Shown here piece after piece: positions 44,195-51,834 of a stretch of DNA of 64,000 bases. The notes under the pieces are model-generated. The model was not told the DNA's origin. It worked only from the letters and a program-made list of their open reading frames with translations, and did not search any database. The position numbers and the translations under genes were made by a program. The stretch covers positions 9,719-73,718 of the forward strand of contig JAYUKY010000012.1 in NCBI GenBank assembly GCA_043764015.1, written 5' to 3'. The stretch's first letter is position 1. Each line of letters starts with the position of its first letter. The stretch is from JANYGM01 sp043764015. GTDB taxonomy: Bacteria > Bacteroidota > Bacteroidia > Cytophagales > Thermonemataceae.

Positions 44195-46006
44195 ATGAAG
44201 AAAATTCTTTTTACAGAGCTTCCATTGTCGGAGGCTGTGCAACAATCTGTTGCGGATATGGGCTTCACAGAAGCATCTGCTATCCAATCCCAAGCTATTC
44301 CTTTCCTTTTAGATGGTCGTGACGTAATTGGTCAGGCGCAAACTGGTACAGGCAAAACTGCCGCTTTTGGTATTCCTGCTATTGAAAAAATAGACACCAA
44401 CCTCAAAGCAACACAAGCACTTATTTTGTGTCCTACTCGTGAACTTGCAGTACAAGTGGCGGAGGAAATCAAAAAATTGACTAAACATTCTAGAGGTATT
44501 TTTTCTACTGTAGTTTATGGTGGAGTGCCTATCACAACGCAAATCAGCGCATTAAGACGTGGTGTTCATATTGTTATTGGTACGCCAGGACGTGTAATTG
44601 ACCATATTGAGCGTGGTACTTTGGTACTTGACGAGCTTAAAATGATGGTACTTGACGAAGCAGATGAAATGCTTAATATGGGTTTCCGTGAAGATATTGA
44701 ACATATCTTGGAGCAAACACCAGCAGAAAAACAAACTATTCTTTTCTCTGCAACAATGGCAAAACCTATTTTGGATATTGCTCGTAGGTTTATGAATAAG
44801 CCAGAAATGGTAAAAGTAGCTACTGAAAAATTGACTGTTTCTAACATTTCTCAGTTCTATTTTGAAGTAAAACAAAACAACAAATTGCCTTTGATGACTC
44901 GTTTGATAGACAAACATAATCTTCAATTGATGCTTGTTTTCTGTAATACAAAACGTTCTGTTGATGAATTGACAGGTGAATTACAAGAATTAGGACACAA
45001 TGCAGAGGCTTTGCACGGTGATTTGAACCAAAATCAACGTAACAACGTGATGCGTAAGTTCAAAACTGGTAACACAAATATTTTGGTTGCGACAGACGTA
45101 GCTGCTCGTGGTATTGATGTTGATGATGTTGATGCAGTATTTAATTTTGATATTCCTTTGGACGAAGAGGCTTATGTTCACCGTATTGGTCGTACTGGTC
45201 GTGCTGGTAAAAGTGGTATGGCATTCAGTTTTGCAGGTGGTGGACGTGATATGTATCATTTGAAAGATATTCAGAGATATACAAAAGCGGAAATCACGAA
45301 AGGTGTTGTGCCTACTTTGGAAGACATTACGAACAGTCGTCAGGCTAAAACAATGGATAAAATCAAGCAAACTATTGAAGCAGGTGGTCTTGAAATCTAT
45401 GACAAAATGATAGATAAATTGTCAGCTACGGATATGGACGCTATGAAAATCATTGCGGCACTTCTTAAAATGTCGGCTGGTGATACAAATACGAAGTTTA
45501 ATGATGTTGATTTCTCTTCAACTACTTCTTTCAAAGAAAGAACATCATCTAATTCTTTCAAAGATAGAAACGACAGAAATTCTGATAGAGGTTTTAACTC
45601 TGATAGAAATTCAGATAGAAACGACAGAGGTTCTTTTGGAAACAACCGCAACGACCGTGATAAGAAATCTTATGACAGAAGTTCAAACAATTCTGATAGA
45701 AAAACAGACCGCACTAGCAATGGTGGTGAGAAACGCACTAGAACAAGAAATACTGATATGACACGTTTGTTTTTCAATATTGGTCGTTTGCAACGTGTAA
45801 GTCCTGGCGACATTTTGGGAGCAATCACAGGTGAAGTAGGCATAAAAGGTAGTGATATTGGAAATATTGATATTTTTGACAAATATTCTTTCGTAGAAGT
45901 GAATCCAAAAGATGCACAGAAAGTAGTTGAAGTAATGTCAACTAATTCTATCAAAGGAAAATCTGTAAATGTTGAATTTGCTGATAAAGGCGAAAGAAAC
46001 AACTAA
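44195..46006 (+). CDS. DEAD-box RNA helicase with DbpA-type RNA-binding domain
   Basis: A 603-residue ATP-dependent RNA helicase of the DeaD/CsdA type. All core motifs are present: Q motif (FTEASAIQSQAIPF), AQTGTGKT near 50, PTRELAVQ, TPGRVIDH, LDEADEML near 154, FSATMA, ARGIDVDDVD and HRIGRTGRAGK. A low-complexity linker rich in Arg, Asn, Asp and Ser (about 450-515) precedes a C-terminal DbpA/CsdA RNA-binding domain (FFNIGRLQRVSPGDILGAIT... KYSFVEVNPKDAQKVVEVM). Likely roles are ribosome assembly and mRNA decay, with cold adaptation inferred from the long leader. Confidence 0.96.
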   Translation: MKKILFTELPLSEAVQQSVADMGFTEASAIQSQAIPFLLDGRDVIGQAQTGTGKTAAFGIPAIEKIDTNLKATQALILCPTRELAVQVAEEIKKLTKHSRGIFSTVVYGGVPITTQISALRRGVHIVIGTPGRVIDHIERGTLVLDELKMMVLDEADEMLNMGFREDIEHILEQTPAEKQTILFSATMAKPILDIARRFMNKPEMVKVATEKLTVSNISQFYFEVKQNNKLPLMTRLIDKHNLQLMLVFCNTKRSVDELTGELQELGHNAEALHGDLNQNQRNNVMRKFKTGNTNILVATDVAARGIDVDDVDAVFNFDIPLDEEAYVHRIGRTGRAGKSGMAFSFAGGGRDMYHLKDIQRYTKAEITKGVVPTLEDITNSRQAKTMDKIKQTIEAGGLEIYDKMIDKLSATDMDAMKIIAALLKMSAGDTNTKFNDVDFSSTTSFKERTSSNSFKDRNDRNSDRGFNSDRNSDRNDRGSFGNNRNDRDKKSYDRSSNNSDRKTDRTSNGGEKRTRTRNTDMTRLFFNIGRLQRVSPGDILGAITGEVGIKGSDIGNIDIFDKYSFVEVNPKDAQKVVEVMSTNSIKGKSVNVEFADKGERNN

Positions 46007-46118
46007 TTTTTCAATTACGAATTGTCAATTACGAATTACGGATAAATACAAAATCCCTCTAAAATTTATTTTTTGGAAGGATTTTTTTGTATGTTTGTGC
46101 AGAAATAAATGCAACATA

Positions 46119-46967
46119 ATGGAAAAAACAAAATATGATAGTATTTTCAAAAGATTGGTTAAAAATGTCTTTTTCAAAATGCTCAATACTGAAAAAAATG
46201 CAGAAATTGTTGATTATGAAGATATTACTTCACAACCAGTTGAGCTACCAAAAACACTAGATAGAAAAGCGGATTTTGTGTTTTTGGTCACTAAAAATGC
46301 AAAAAAAAGCATTTTTCAGTTAGAAATCCAAGCAGACAACGACAAAAATATGCCAAACAGAATGCTTACGTATTTGGCACTCTTAAACGAAGTTTATAAC
46401 ACGCAAGAGAAAGGAAAACGCAAGCCTTTTATGCCAATTAGGCAAGTAGTGTTATATTTGGGGAATTTGAAACGAGATAAAAAACTCAAAAGTAAGATGA
46501 TTTTTGAGCGGAATTTTGGTGACACACTTCACAAATACAGAATTATCAATATTTCAGAAATTTCTTATGAAGATTTTTTGAAAAATAAGGAAACATTGGT
46601 ATTTGCTATTTTAGGGAACTTTAATAGCCTTGATGCAGTTTTTGTGATAGAGGAAATTGTAGAAATTAGCCTAAAATTCTTTGAGAATATTACAGAACAT
46701 AATGAGTTTTTAGCAGATTTGGTAACGCTTGCTACTTTGCGCCAACTCTCAGAAGTTGTAAAAGAAAATATAGAACAAAACCCTAAAATTATGGCACATA
46801 ACATTGATTTTACCAAAACTCTCCTTTTTGTGGAAGGAGAGAGAAAAGGAAAACTGGCAGATGCAAAAGAAATGTTGCTAGATAAATTACCTATTGCTCA
46901 AATAGTTAAATATACTAAATTAACTTTTGAGCAAATCCAAAAGCTACAAGATGAATTAGGTCTGTAA
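46119..46967 (+). CDS. PD-(D/E)XK nuclease, Rpn/transposase-type
   Basis: About 282 residues from the ATG at 46119; an open frame of 50 codons upstream overlaps the helicase end and has no family character. The N-terminal half carries the nuclease core of the Rpn (recombination-promoting nuclease) group: DYEDITSQP, RKADFVFLV (catalytic Asp) and FQLEIQADNDKNMPNRMLTYLALL (ExQ active site). The C-terminal third is helical (FLADLVTLATLRQLSE... LPIAQIVKYTKLTFEQIQKLQDELGL). The last 60 codons are duplicated just downstream. These proteins spread in Bacteroidota and cyanobacteria and promote DNA transfer or recombination. Confidence 0.82.
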   Translation: MEKTKYDSIFKRLVKNVFFKMLNTEKNAEIVDYEDITSQPVELPKTLDRKADFVFLVTKNAKKSIFQLEIQADNDKNMPNRMLTYLALLNEVYNTQEKGKRKPFMPIRQVVLYLGNLKRDKKLKSKMIFERNFGDTLHKYRIINISEISYEDFLKNKETLVFAILGNFNSLDAVFVIEEIVEISLKFFENITEHNEFLADLVTLATLRQLSEVVKENIEQNPKIMAHNIDFTKTLLFVEGERKGKLADAKEMLLDKLPIAQIVKYTKLTFEQIQKLQDELGL

Positions 46968-47155
46968 ATCCTAAAATTATGGCACATAACATTGATTTTA
47001 CCAAAACACTCCTTTATCAGGAAGGAAAACTGGAAGAAAAATTAGCTACTGCAAAAGAAATGTTGCTAGACAAACTGCCTATTGCTCAAATAGTTAAGTA
47101 TACCAAACTTACTTTTGAGCAAATCCAAAAACTACAAGATGAGTTAAATGGCTAA
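46968..47155 (+). pseudogene. Tandem duplicate of the nuclease gene's 3' end
   Basis: About 185 bases closely repeat 46781-46966. In its own frame the copy reads NPKIMAHNIDFTKTLLYQEG, then KEMLLDKLPIAQIVKYTKLT, and ends DELNG. It is out of frame with the preceding stop. From the internal ATG at 46979 it could give a 58-residue peptide, but a gene remnant or a spare C-terminus is more likely. Confidence 0.75.
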
Positions 47156-47161
47156 AAATAC

Positions 47162-47198
47162 AAAAACCTCTCTAAAATTCACTTTTAGAGAGGTTTTT
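47162..47198. terminator. Bidirectional hairpin terminator
   Basis: AAAAACCTCTCTAAAA (47162-47177) pairs with TTTTAGAGAGGTTTTT (47183-47198), perfect over 16 bp, between the nuclease remnant and the convergent DUF262-HNH gene. Confidence 0.85.
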
Positions 47199-47285
47199 CG
47201 TTTATCCATTTTATTTTTACTAAAATGTTAATAGCTTGGTTTTAAACTGTTTAGATTTATTTAAGAATGTTTAAGCATTTTGTAG

Positions 47286-48449
47286 CTATTTATTTCCCTT
47301 TGCTCTGTTGTGGGATTTACATAACATTTCACAATTTTTTGAACTTGTTGCTCCCCCTTTGCTCCAAGCTGCAATGTGGTCTGCGTCCATTTCTGCAAGT
47401 TTCCAAATTTTTGCTTTATTTACATCATTTCCAATAGCACAATAAGAACAATTTGAAATCCCCTTTTTTTCTGCTTCTGCTGTTTGAATAGTATATTTTG
47501 ATTTTTTTGTTGCATCATCAAATATACGAACTTCTAAAAGTTTTGTATCAACTGAACCACCTAAAACAAATTCAAAAACACCTTTCCTACTTTTGATGTA
47601 AGGGTCTGCATATAATTTTTTTACTTCTTCTGAAACCGTTTTTGGTTTGTATGATTGGTTATGATATGTTTCATAAAGTCGCCCCCATTCAAGTCCTTTC
47701 ATTTCGCTTTCTACATCTATAAATGTAGCAGAAATCCAGTTAATAACACTTGTAAAGTAATTTTTTAATTCTGTAATATTGGTGTCAAATCTATGCAAAC
47801 TCATATATTCACCAACATTTTCTTTACTCACCCATTCCAAAGCACGTTCTAAAAAATCTTGTCTGTTTACACTACCAGAAATATAAGCACCCCATTTTTG
47901 AATATTTGCATTTTGGCTATTGCTAAATTCTGTTTTGCAAAGTGTTACAAACGAACCAGAATATACAGCATTTAATAATTCCTGATTTGCTAAAGGAACG
48001 CCTGCAATATTGATAGTTCTAAACCATTCTTTTATTTCGCTTTCTGTACCTTCACACTCATAAATTAATAATTTTGCTTCCAAAATCTTAGCCTGCTTGT
48101 CTTTGGCAATACCACTAAAATATTGTTCCATTCCATTTTCATCTTTAACTGCAAATCTATTTGTTATAAATCTGCCAAAACTTGTAATGCGTTGTTGTCC
48201 ATCTAACACTTCAAGATTATCATTTTTGATTTTATTAAAATAAATTAGCCCTAATGGATAGCCTTTTAAAATTGATGTAATTACGGCAATGTCTCGTTTG
48301 CCATCTGCATAAATGTAATTTCGCTGATATTCTGGCTGAATGGTCAATTTGCCTGACAAGCCAAACAAACCTTTGCCTTCTAGCTCGTTATAAACAAACC
48401 CTTCGCAAATATCTTTTACTGTTATATCTGTTCTTAATGTCGTTTTCAT
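47286..48449 (-). CDS. DUF262 and HNH nuclease protein, putative restriction enzyme
   Basis: A 387-residue protein. Residues about 30-130 are a DUF262 (GmrS/ParB-like) domain: IQPEYQRNYIYADGKRDIAV and LEVLDGQQRITSFGRF, where DGQQR is the nucleotide-handling motif. The C-terminus (about 325-387) is an HNH nuclease: NCSYCAIG, then MDADHIAAWSKGGATSSKNCEMLCKSHNRAK, with DH as the catalytic pair and CxxC...CxxH as the zinc knuckle. It overlaps the upstream methyltransferase gene by four bases (ATGA). By analogy with GmrSD it may cut DNA in an NTP-dependent way, with the partner methylase protecting the host. This role is inferred. Confidence 0.85.
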   Translation of the reverse strand: MKTTLRTDITVKDICEGFVYNELEGKGLFGLSGKLTIQPEYQRNYIYADGKRDIAVITSILKGYPLGLIYFNKIKNDNLEVLDGQQRITSFGRFITNRFAVKDENGMEQYFSGIAKDKQAKILEAKLLIYECEGTESEIKEWFRTINIAGVPLANQELLNAVYSGSFVTLCKTEFSNSQNANIQKWGAYISGSVNRQDFLERALEWVSKENVGEYMSLHRFDTNITELKNYFTSVINWISATFIDVESEMKGLEWGRLYETYHNQSYKPKTVSEEVKKLYADPYIKSRKGVFEFVLGGSVDTKLLEVRIFDDATKKSKYTIQTAEAEKKGISNCSYCAIGNDVNKAKIWKLAEMDADHIAAWSKGGATSSKNCEMLCKSHNRAKGNK

Positions 48450-49519
48450 TTATTTCTGTGTTTGATTAAAATTCTTTTGTAAATATTCCTTCCATTAACT
48501 GTTACACTCATATTTATGTCTTCTGACCAATCATCAGGTCTACCATAGTCATAAGAACAGCCAACTATTTCAAATTGTTCAGGTGAATATTTATCTAAAA
48601 AACTTATTGGAACACCCATAATACCCTCATAATCAAGTGGAATAGCATCAGTAAATGATACATCTATTGCATCATAATTATCATATTTTTGATATTCTTT
48701 TCCTAGTAGTTCTTTGTGTTTACTATACTTCATATTATCCTCCATTGACATAAGTTTCATTGGCTGGTGTCGTCTTCCGTGGTCAATATTTGTGTACCAA
48801 CAACAATTTCTAAACTTTACTAATCCAGTTTCTTTGTCAAAAACACCTTCTGCATAGTCATTAGAGATTGGTGAAGAGAAATAAGCATTGCCAGATTGGA
48901 AACCATTGCCAAGCCACATTTTGTTATTTTTAATCAATGGGAAAATCTCTTTGTATGTAATTGCGTTCATACTGCCAATAACTACAAATTGTTTTTCTGC
49001 TTGAATTATCCAATTAACAAATTCACGGAATAAAGAAAATGGAGGATTTGTGATAATAATATCCGCTTCGTCACGTAATTTTTTTATCTCCTCACTTTTA
49101 AAATCTCCATCTCCTTTTAAATAAGCCCATTCTAAATCCTTTACATCTATTTTCCCATCTCCACTTATGTCGTGGTCAAGTGTAAATATTTTACCATTTA
49201 CAATAGCTTTTTTTTTATCAAATTGTGGGCTTTCTGTTTCAAAAACTGATATTTGGTAGTTTATTTTTATTTTTTTGCTGTCAGGTGCATAGCTTGTACT
49301 GATTAGTTTTTTAAGCTTTAATCTTTCAAAATTTTGGGCAAAAAATTTAGTAAAATTGCTCCATTCTGGGTCATCACAAGGCAACAAAACCGTTTTCCCA
49401 GTAAAAACTTCAGGATTAAAATCCAAATACGCCATTATTTCCTTCTCAATATCTGAATATTGAGTATAAAATTCATCATTTTTTGCGTTTTTCGCCTTTG
49501 ATAGATTTTTATTTGCCAT
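48446..49519 (-). CDS. EcoRI-type adenine-specific DNA methyltransferase
   Basis: A 357-residue N6-adenine methyltransferase of the M.EcoRI family. Near the start it reads NDEFYTQYSDIEKEIMAYL, followed by VLLPCDDPEWSNFTKFFAQNF, the family's SAM-binding region. The catalytic motif IV is NPPFSLFREFVNWI near residue 155. The later block KMWLGNGFQSGNAYF and the C-terminal SFLDKYSPEQFEIVGCSY are also family features. The stop overlaps the start of the DUF262-HNH gene by four bases, so the two are translationally coupled. Together they look like a restriction-modification pair in which the usual EcoRI-like endonuclease is replaced by a DUF262-HNH nuclease. The target site is unknown. Confidence 0.88.
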   Translation of the reverse strand: MANKNLSKAKNAKNDEFYTQYSDIEKEIMAYLDFNPEVFTGKTVLLPCDDPEWSNFTKFFAQNFERLKLKKLISTSYAPDSKKIKINYQISVFETESPQFDKKKAIVNGKIFTLDHDISGDGKIDVKDLEWAYLKGDGDFKSEEIKKLRDEADIIITNPPFSLFREFVNWIIQAEKQFVVIGSMNAITYKEIFPLIKNNKMWLGNGFQSGNAYFSSPISNDYAEGVFDKETGLVKFRNCCWYTNIDHGRRHQPMKLMSMEDNMKYSKHKELLGKEYQKYDNYDAIDVSFTDAIPLDYEGIMGVPISFLDKYSPEQFEIVGCSYDYGRPDDWSEDINMSVTVNGRNIYKRILIKHRNK

Positions 49520-49584
49520 TTATTTTGTCAATTTGTTATGAAGAATACGAGCAAATATATAACTATTTCCTCAAATCTCAACCA

Positions 49585-50877
49585 TCAAAAAAGTTCTTTC
49601 TTTATTTTCTCCAAAATCAGTTGTGTTGCACCCAAATTAGCATTTACATAACCTAAACACGCCTTTTGCGCTTGCTCGTGAGCCACTTTATTTTGATAGA
49701 TTTCTAAAAATTGTCTTTCAAAATCTTTATTATTTACTACTGCAAAAGCTCCTTTTTGTGTAATTAAATCCGTTGCTTCTTGGTATTTTTGATATGCTTT
49801 ATTTCCAAAAAAAATGGGCAAACCAAAAGTTGCTGCTTCCAAAATATTATGCAAACCTTGCTTAAAACCTCCTCCCACAAATGCAAAATCAGCGTAAGCG
49901 TACAAAGACGACAACATTCCAACATTGTCAATAATCAAAACGTCATTTTTTTGGATATTTTCTAAATTATCATTTTGACTGTTTTCTGTTGAATTTTCAG
50001 AGAAAAGCGTTGTTTTTTTATTGATTTTTTGACGTAATTCCTTGATTTTTTGCTGATTTATTTCGTGTGGTGCAATGATTATTTTAAGGGAAAACTGTTT
50101 TTGAAAATCATTGATAAATGGCACTAAAACTGTCAAATCTTCGTCCCAACTGCTCCCAATGATAAGTAAGGGCTGATTGTTTTTAAATTTTTCAGCAATA
50201 ATAATCTCCTTTTTAGCCTCACAAATAGCTTTTACTCTATCAAAACGAGTATCTCCACCCACGAAAACATTTTGCATTTTGTCTTCATCTAAAATAGTTG
50301 CTAAAAGCGTTTTTGAATGATTATTTTGCACGAAAATAGCAGAAAAACAGTTGAGCATTTTTCTATAAAACCCGCCATAAAACCTAAAGAAAACCTGTTT
50401 TTCTCTAAAAATAGCGGAGAAAAGTATACAAGGAATGTTCTGTTTTTTGATTTCTGACAAATAAAAATGCCAAAATTCATACTTTGCAAAAAAAACTATT
50501 CTAGGCTGCGCTATTTGAAGTAATTTTTGAGCATTTTCTTTGCTATCAGAAGGCAAATACACAACTACATCAGCGCAGGCATAGCTTTTTTGAACTTCAT
50601 AGCCAGAAGGAGAAAAAAAAGTAAGCAAAATTTTAAAATCAGGATAATTCTGCTTAAAACCTTCCAAAACTGGGCGTGCTTGCTCAAATTCGCCCAAACT
50701 TGCACAATGAAACCACGCAACATTTTGATTATCAAAATATTGGGATTTATTTTTTTCCAAAATGGCAAAGTTTTTTTTTCGTCCTAAATAGATTTTTTTT
50801 GCTTTTTGATTGAAATTACTAGCTATTTTAATCAAAAAATTATACAAAAAAATACTTAATTGATAGATTAAAAGCAT
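49585..50877 (-). CDS. waaA: 3-deoxy-D-manno-octulosonic acid (KDO) transferase
   Basis: The inner-membrane-associated GT-B enzyme that moves KDO from CMP-KDO to lipid A precursor. The 430-residue protein has an N-terminal hydrophobic anchor (LLIYQLSIFLYNFLIK), the diagnostic VAWFHCASLGEFEQARPVLE near residue 52, and later VIGSSWDEDLTVLVPF-like and NVGMLSSLYAYADFAFVGGGF segments (near 320-345), followed by HNILEAATFGLPIFFG. Kdo supply by the kdsB product at 38197 is the preceding step. Two small membrane-associated protein genes lie just upstream and are probably co-transcribed (8-base gap). Confidence 0.95.
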   Translation of the reverse strand: MLLIYQLSIFLYNFLIKIASNFNQKAKKIYLGRKKNFAILEKNKSQYFDNQNVAWFHCASLGEFEQARPVLEGFKQNYPDFKILLTFFSPSGYEVQKSYACADVVVYLPSDSKENAQKLLQIAQPRIVFFAKYEFWHFYLSEIKKQNIPCILFSAIFREKQVFFRFYGGFYRKMLNCFSAIFVQNNHSKTLLATILDEDKMQNVFVGGDTRFDRVKAICEAKKEIIIAEKFKNNQPLLIIGSSWDEDLTVLVPFINDFQKQFSLKIIIAPHEINQQKIKELRQKINKKTTLFSENSTENSQNDNLENIQKNDVLIIDNVGMLSSLYAYADFAFVGGGFKQGLHNILEAATFGLPIFFGNKAYQKYQEATDLITQKGAFAVVNNKDFERQFLEIYQNKVAHEQAQKACLGYVNANLGATQLILEKIKKELF

Positions 50878-50885
50878 ATTTTGTT

Positions 50886-51401
50886 TTATTTTTCCTCTTC
50901 AAAATTAGCATCTTCTGTATTTTTATCTTGTAAATAAGCTAAAAATTCTAAGATTTTTTGTTTGGCAATAGACACCAAAAAAAGTGCAATTTCACGCTTG
51001 AAAGTAGCTAAAATACTGTTTTCATCTAAATATTCTTTTGAATGTTTTGGATTTAGTCCAAAATTTTCAGAAGATTTGCCCTCTGGCTCAAGGTTTTCTT
51101 CTTTATTATTTCCATCACCAGAAAAAACGCTTGGCATCAGTTCTGACAAGGTAAAATCTTTCTTTCCAAAAAAATATTTCAGCACCAAATATGCGCCCAC
51201 CGCCACAGAACCAATACTTGCCACAATTTTGAACTTTTCTATTGCTTCTGATTTGATGCTTGCAATTTTATCAAAAATTTCGTTTTCTTGCATCTCTTTT
51301 TCTTGTAAAAGTTGTTGCTTTTTATCCTCTAAAATCTGCTCCTTTTGGCTAATTTCAGGATTTTCGTTAATATTTTCGTTATTATTAGTGTCGTTAGTCA
51401 T
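50886..51401 (-). CDS. Membrane-associated protein of unknown function, coiled coil plus one TM
   Basis: A 171-residue protein. An acidic, Asn-rich N-terminus is followed by a predicted coiled coil (SQKEQILEDKKQQLLQEKEM), one membrane segment at about 60-77 (IVASIGSVAVGAYLVLKYFF) and a second hydrophobic stretch near the end (EIALFLVSIAKQKILEFLAY). I do not recognise the family. It overlaps the preceding holin-X-like gene by eight bases, and is followed eight bases later by waaA, so the three probably form one operon. Confidence 0.6.
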   Translation of the reverse strand: MTNDTNNNENINENPEISQKEQILEDKKQQLLQEKEMQENEIFDKIASIKSEAIEKFKIVASIGSVAVGAYLVLKYFFGKKDFTLSELMPSVFSGDGNNKEENLEPEGKSSENFGLNPKHSKEYLDENSILATFKREIALFLVSIAKQKILEFLAYLQDKNTEDANFEEEK

Positions 51402-51726
51402 TGTCTGGTTTTGATTTAATTAGGTGAAAATATTTTCTAATAATGCTACTTACTTTACCAAAATTTTTGTGTAAAACAATTACAAAAAGCATAAAAATTA
51501 TGCTCACAATCATAAAACCAACATATTTAGGCGTTTGCAACACGTCATTAAGCAGCCAAGCAACACCTAACGCAAAGAAAATAAGGCTCAAAAAACCTAA
51601 AAACCCTAAAATTATCAACTTAAAAAACCTCGTCACAAACCTAGAAATCTCTTGCTGGACTTCTATTTTGATTATCTCAGTGCGTGTATCAATGTATTTT
51701 TTTAATAATGCAATTAGTTCGCTCAT
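51394..51726 (-). CDS. Holin-X/YqjE-like small membrane protein
   Basis: A 110-residue protein with an N-terminal amphipathic region (LIALLKKYIDTRTEIIKIEVQ) and two closely spaced membrane segments (about 34-59, FFKLIILGFLGFLSLIFFALGV, and about 65-88, YVGFMIVSIIFMLFVIVL). This layout matches the YqjE/Actinobacterial holin-X (phage_holin_3_6) group of small inner-membrane proteins that often form gene pairs with YqjD-like proteins. Despite the name, lysis is not implied. The next gene overlaps it by eight bases. Confidence 0.72.
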   Translation of the reverse strand: MSELIALLKKYIDTRTEIIKIEVQQEISRFVTRFFKLIILGFLGFLSLIFFALGVAWLLNDVLQTPKYVGFMIVSIIFMLFVIVLHKNFGKVSSIIRKYFHLIKSKPDND

Positions 51727-51729
51727 TTG

Positions 51730-51834
51730 TTTAAGTGTTTAGTGTGTAGTGCTTAGTGTGTAGTGCTTAGTGTGTAGTGTGTAGTGTGTAGTGCAATGTA
51801 TTTCACTAAACACTACTCACTATTTCACTACTCA
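51730..51834. repeat. Tandem GTGTAGTGCTTA micro-repeats with inverted partner
   Basis: 51738-51795 is a run of units of the type TAGTGTG / TAGTGCT; 51800-51835 holds the complement (CACTACTCACTATT and variants). The arms can pair between the holin-X-like gene and the ABC-F gene. Confidence 0.65.

Noticed and set aside
51394..51726. Holin-like protein taken as a sign of prophage
   Set aside because: The holin-X/YqjE group is common on chromosomes, and the neighbours are waaA and an ABC-F gene, with no phage genes.
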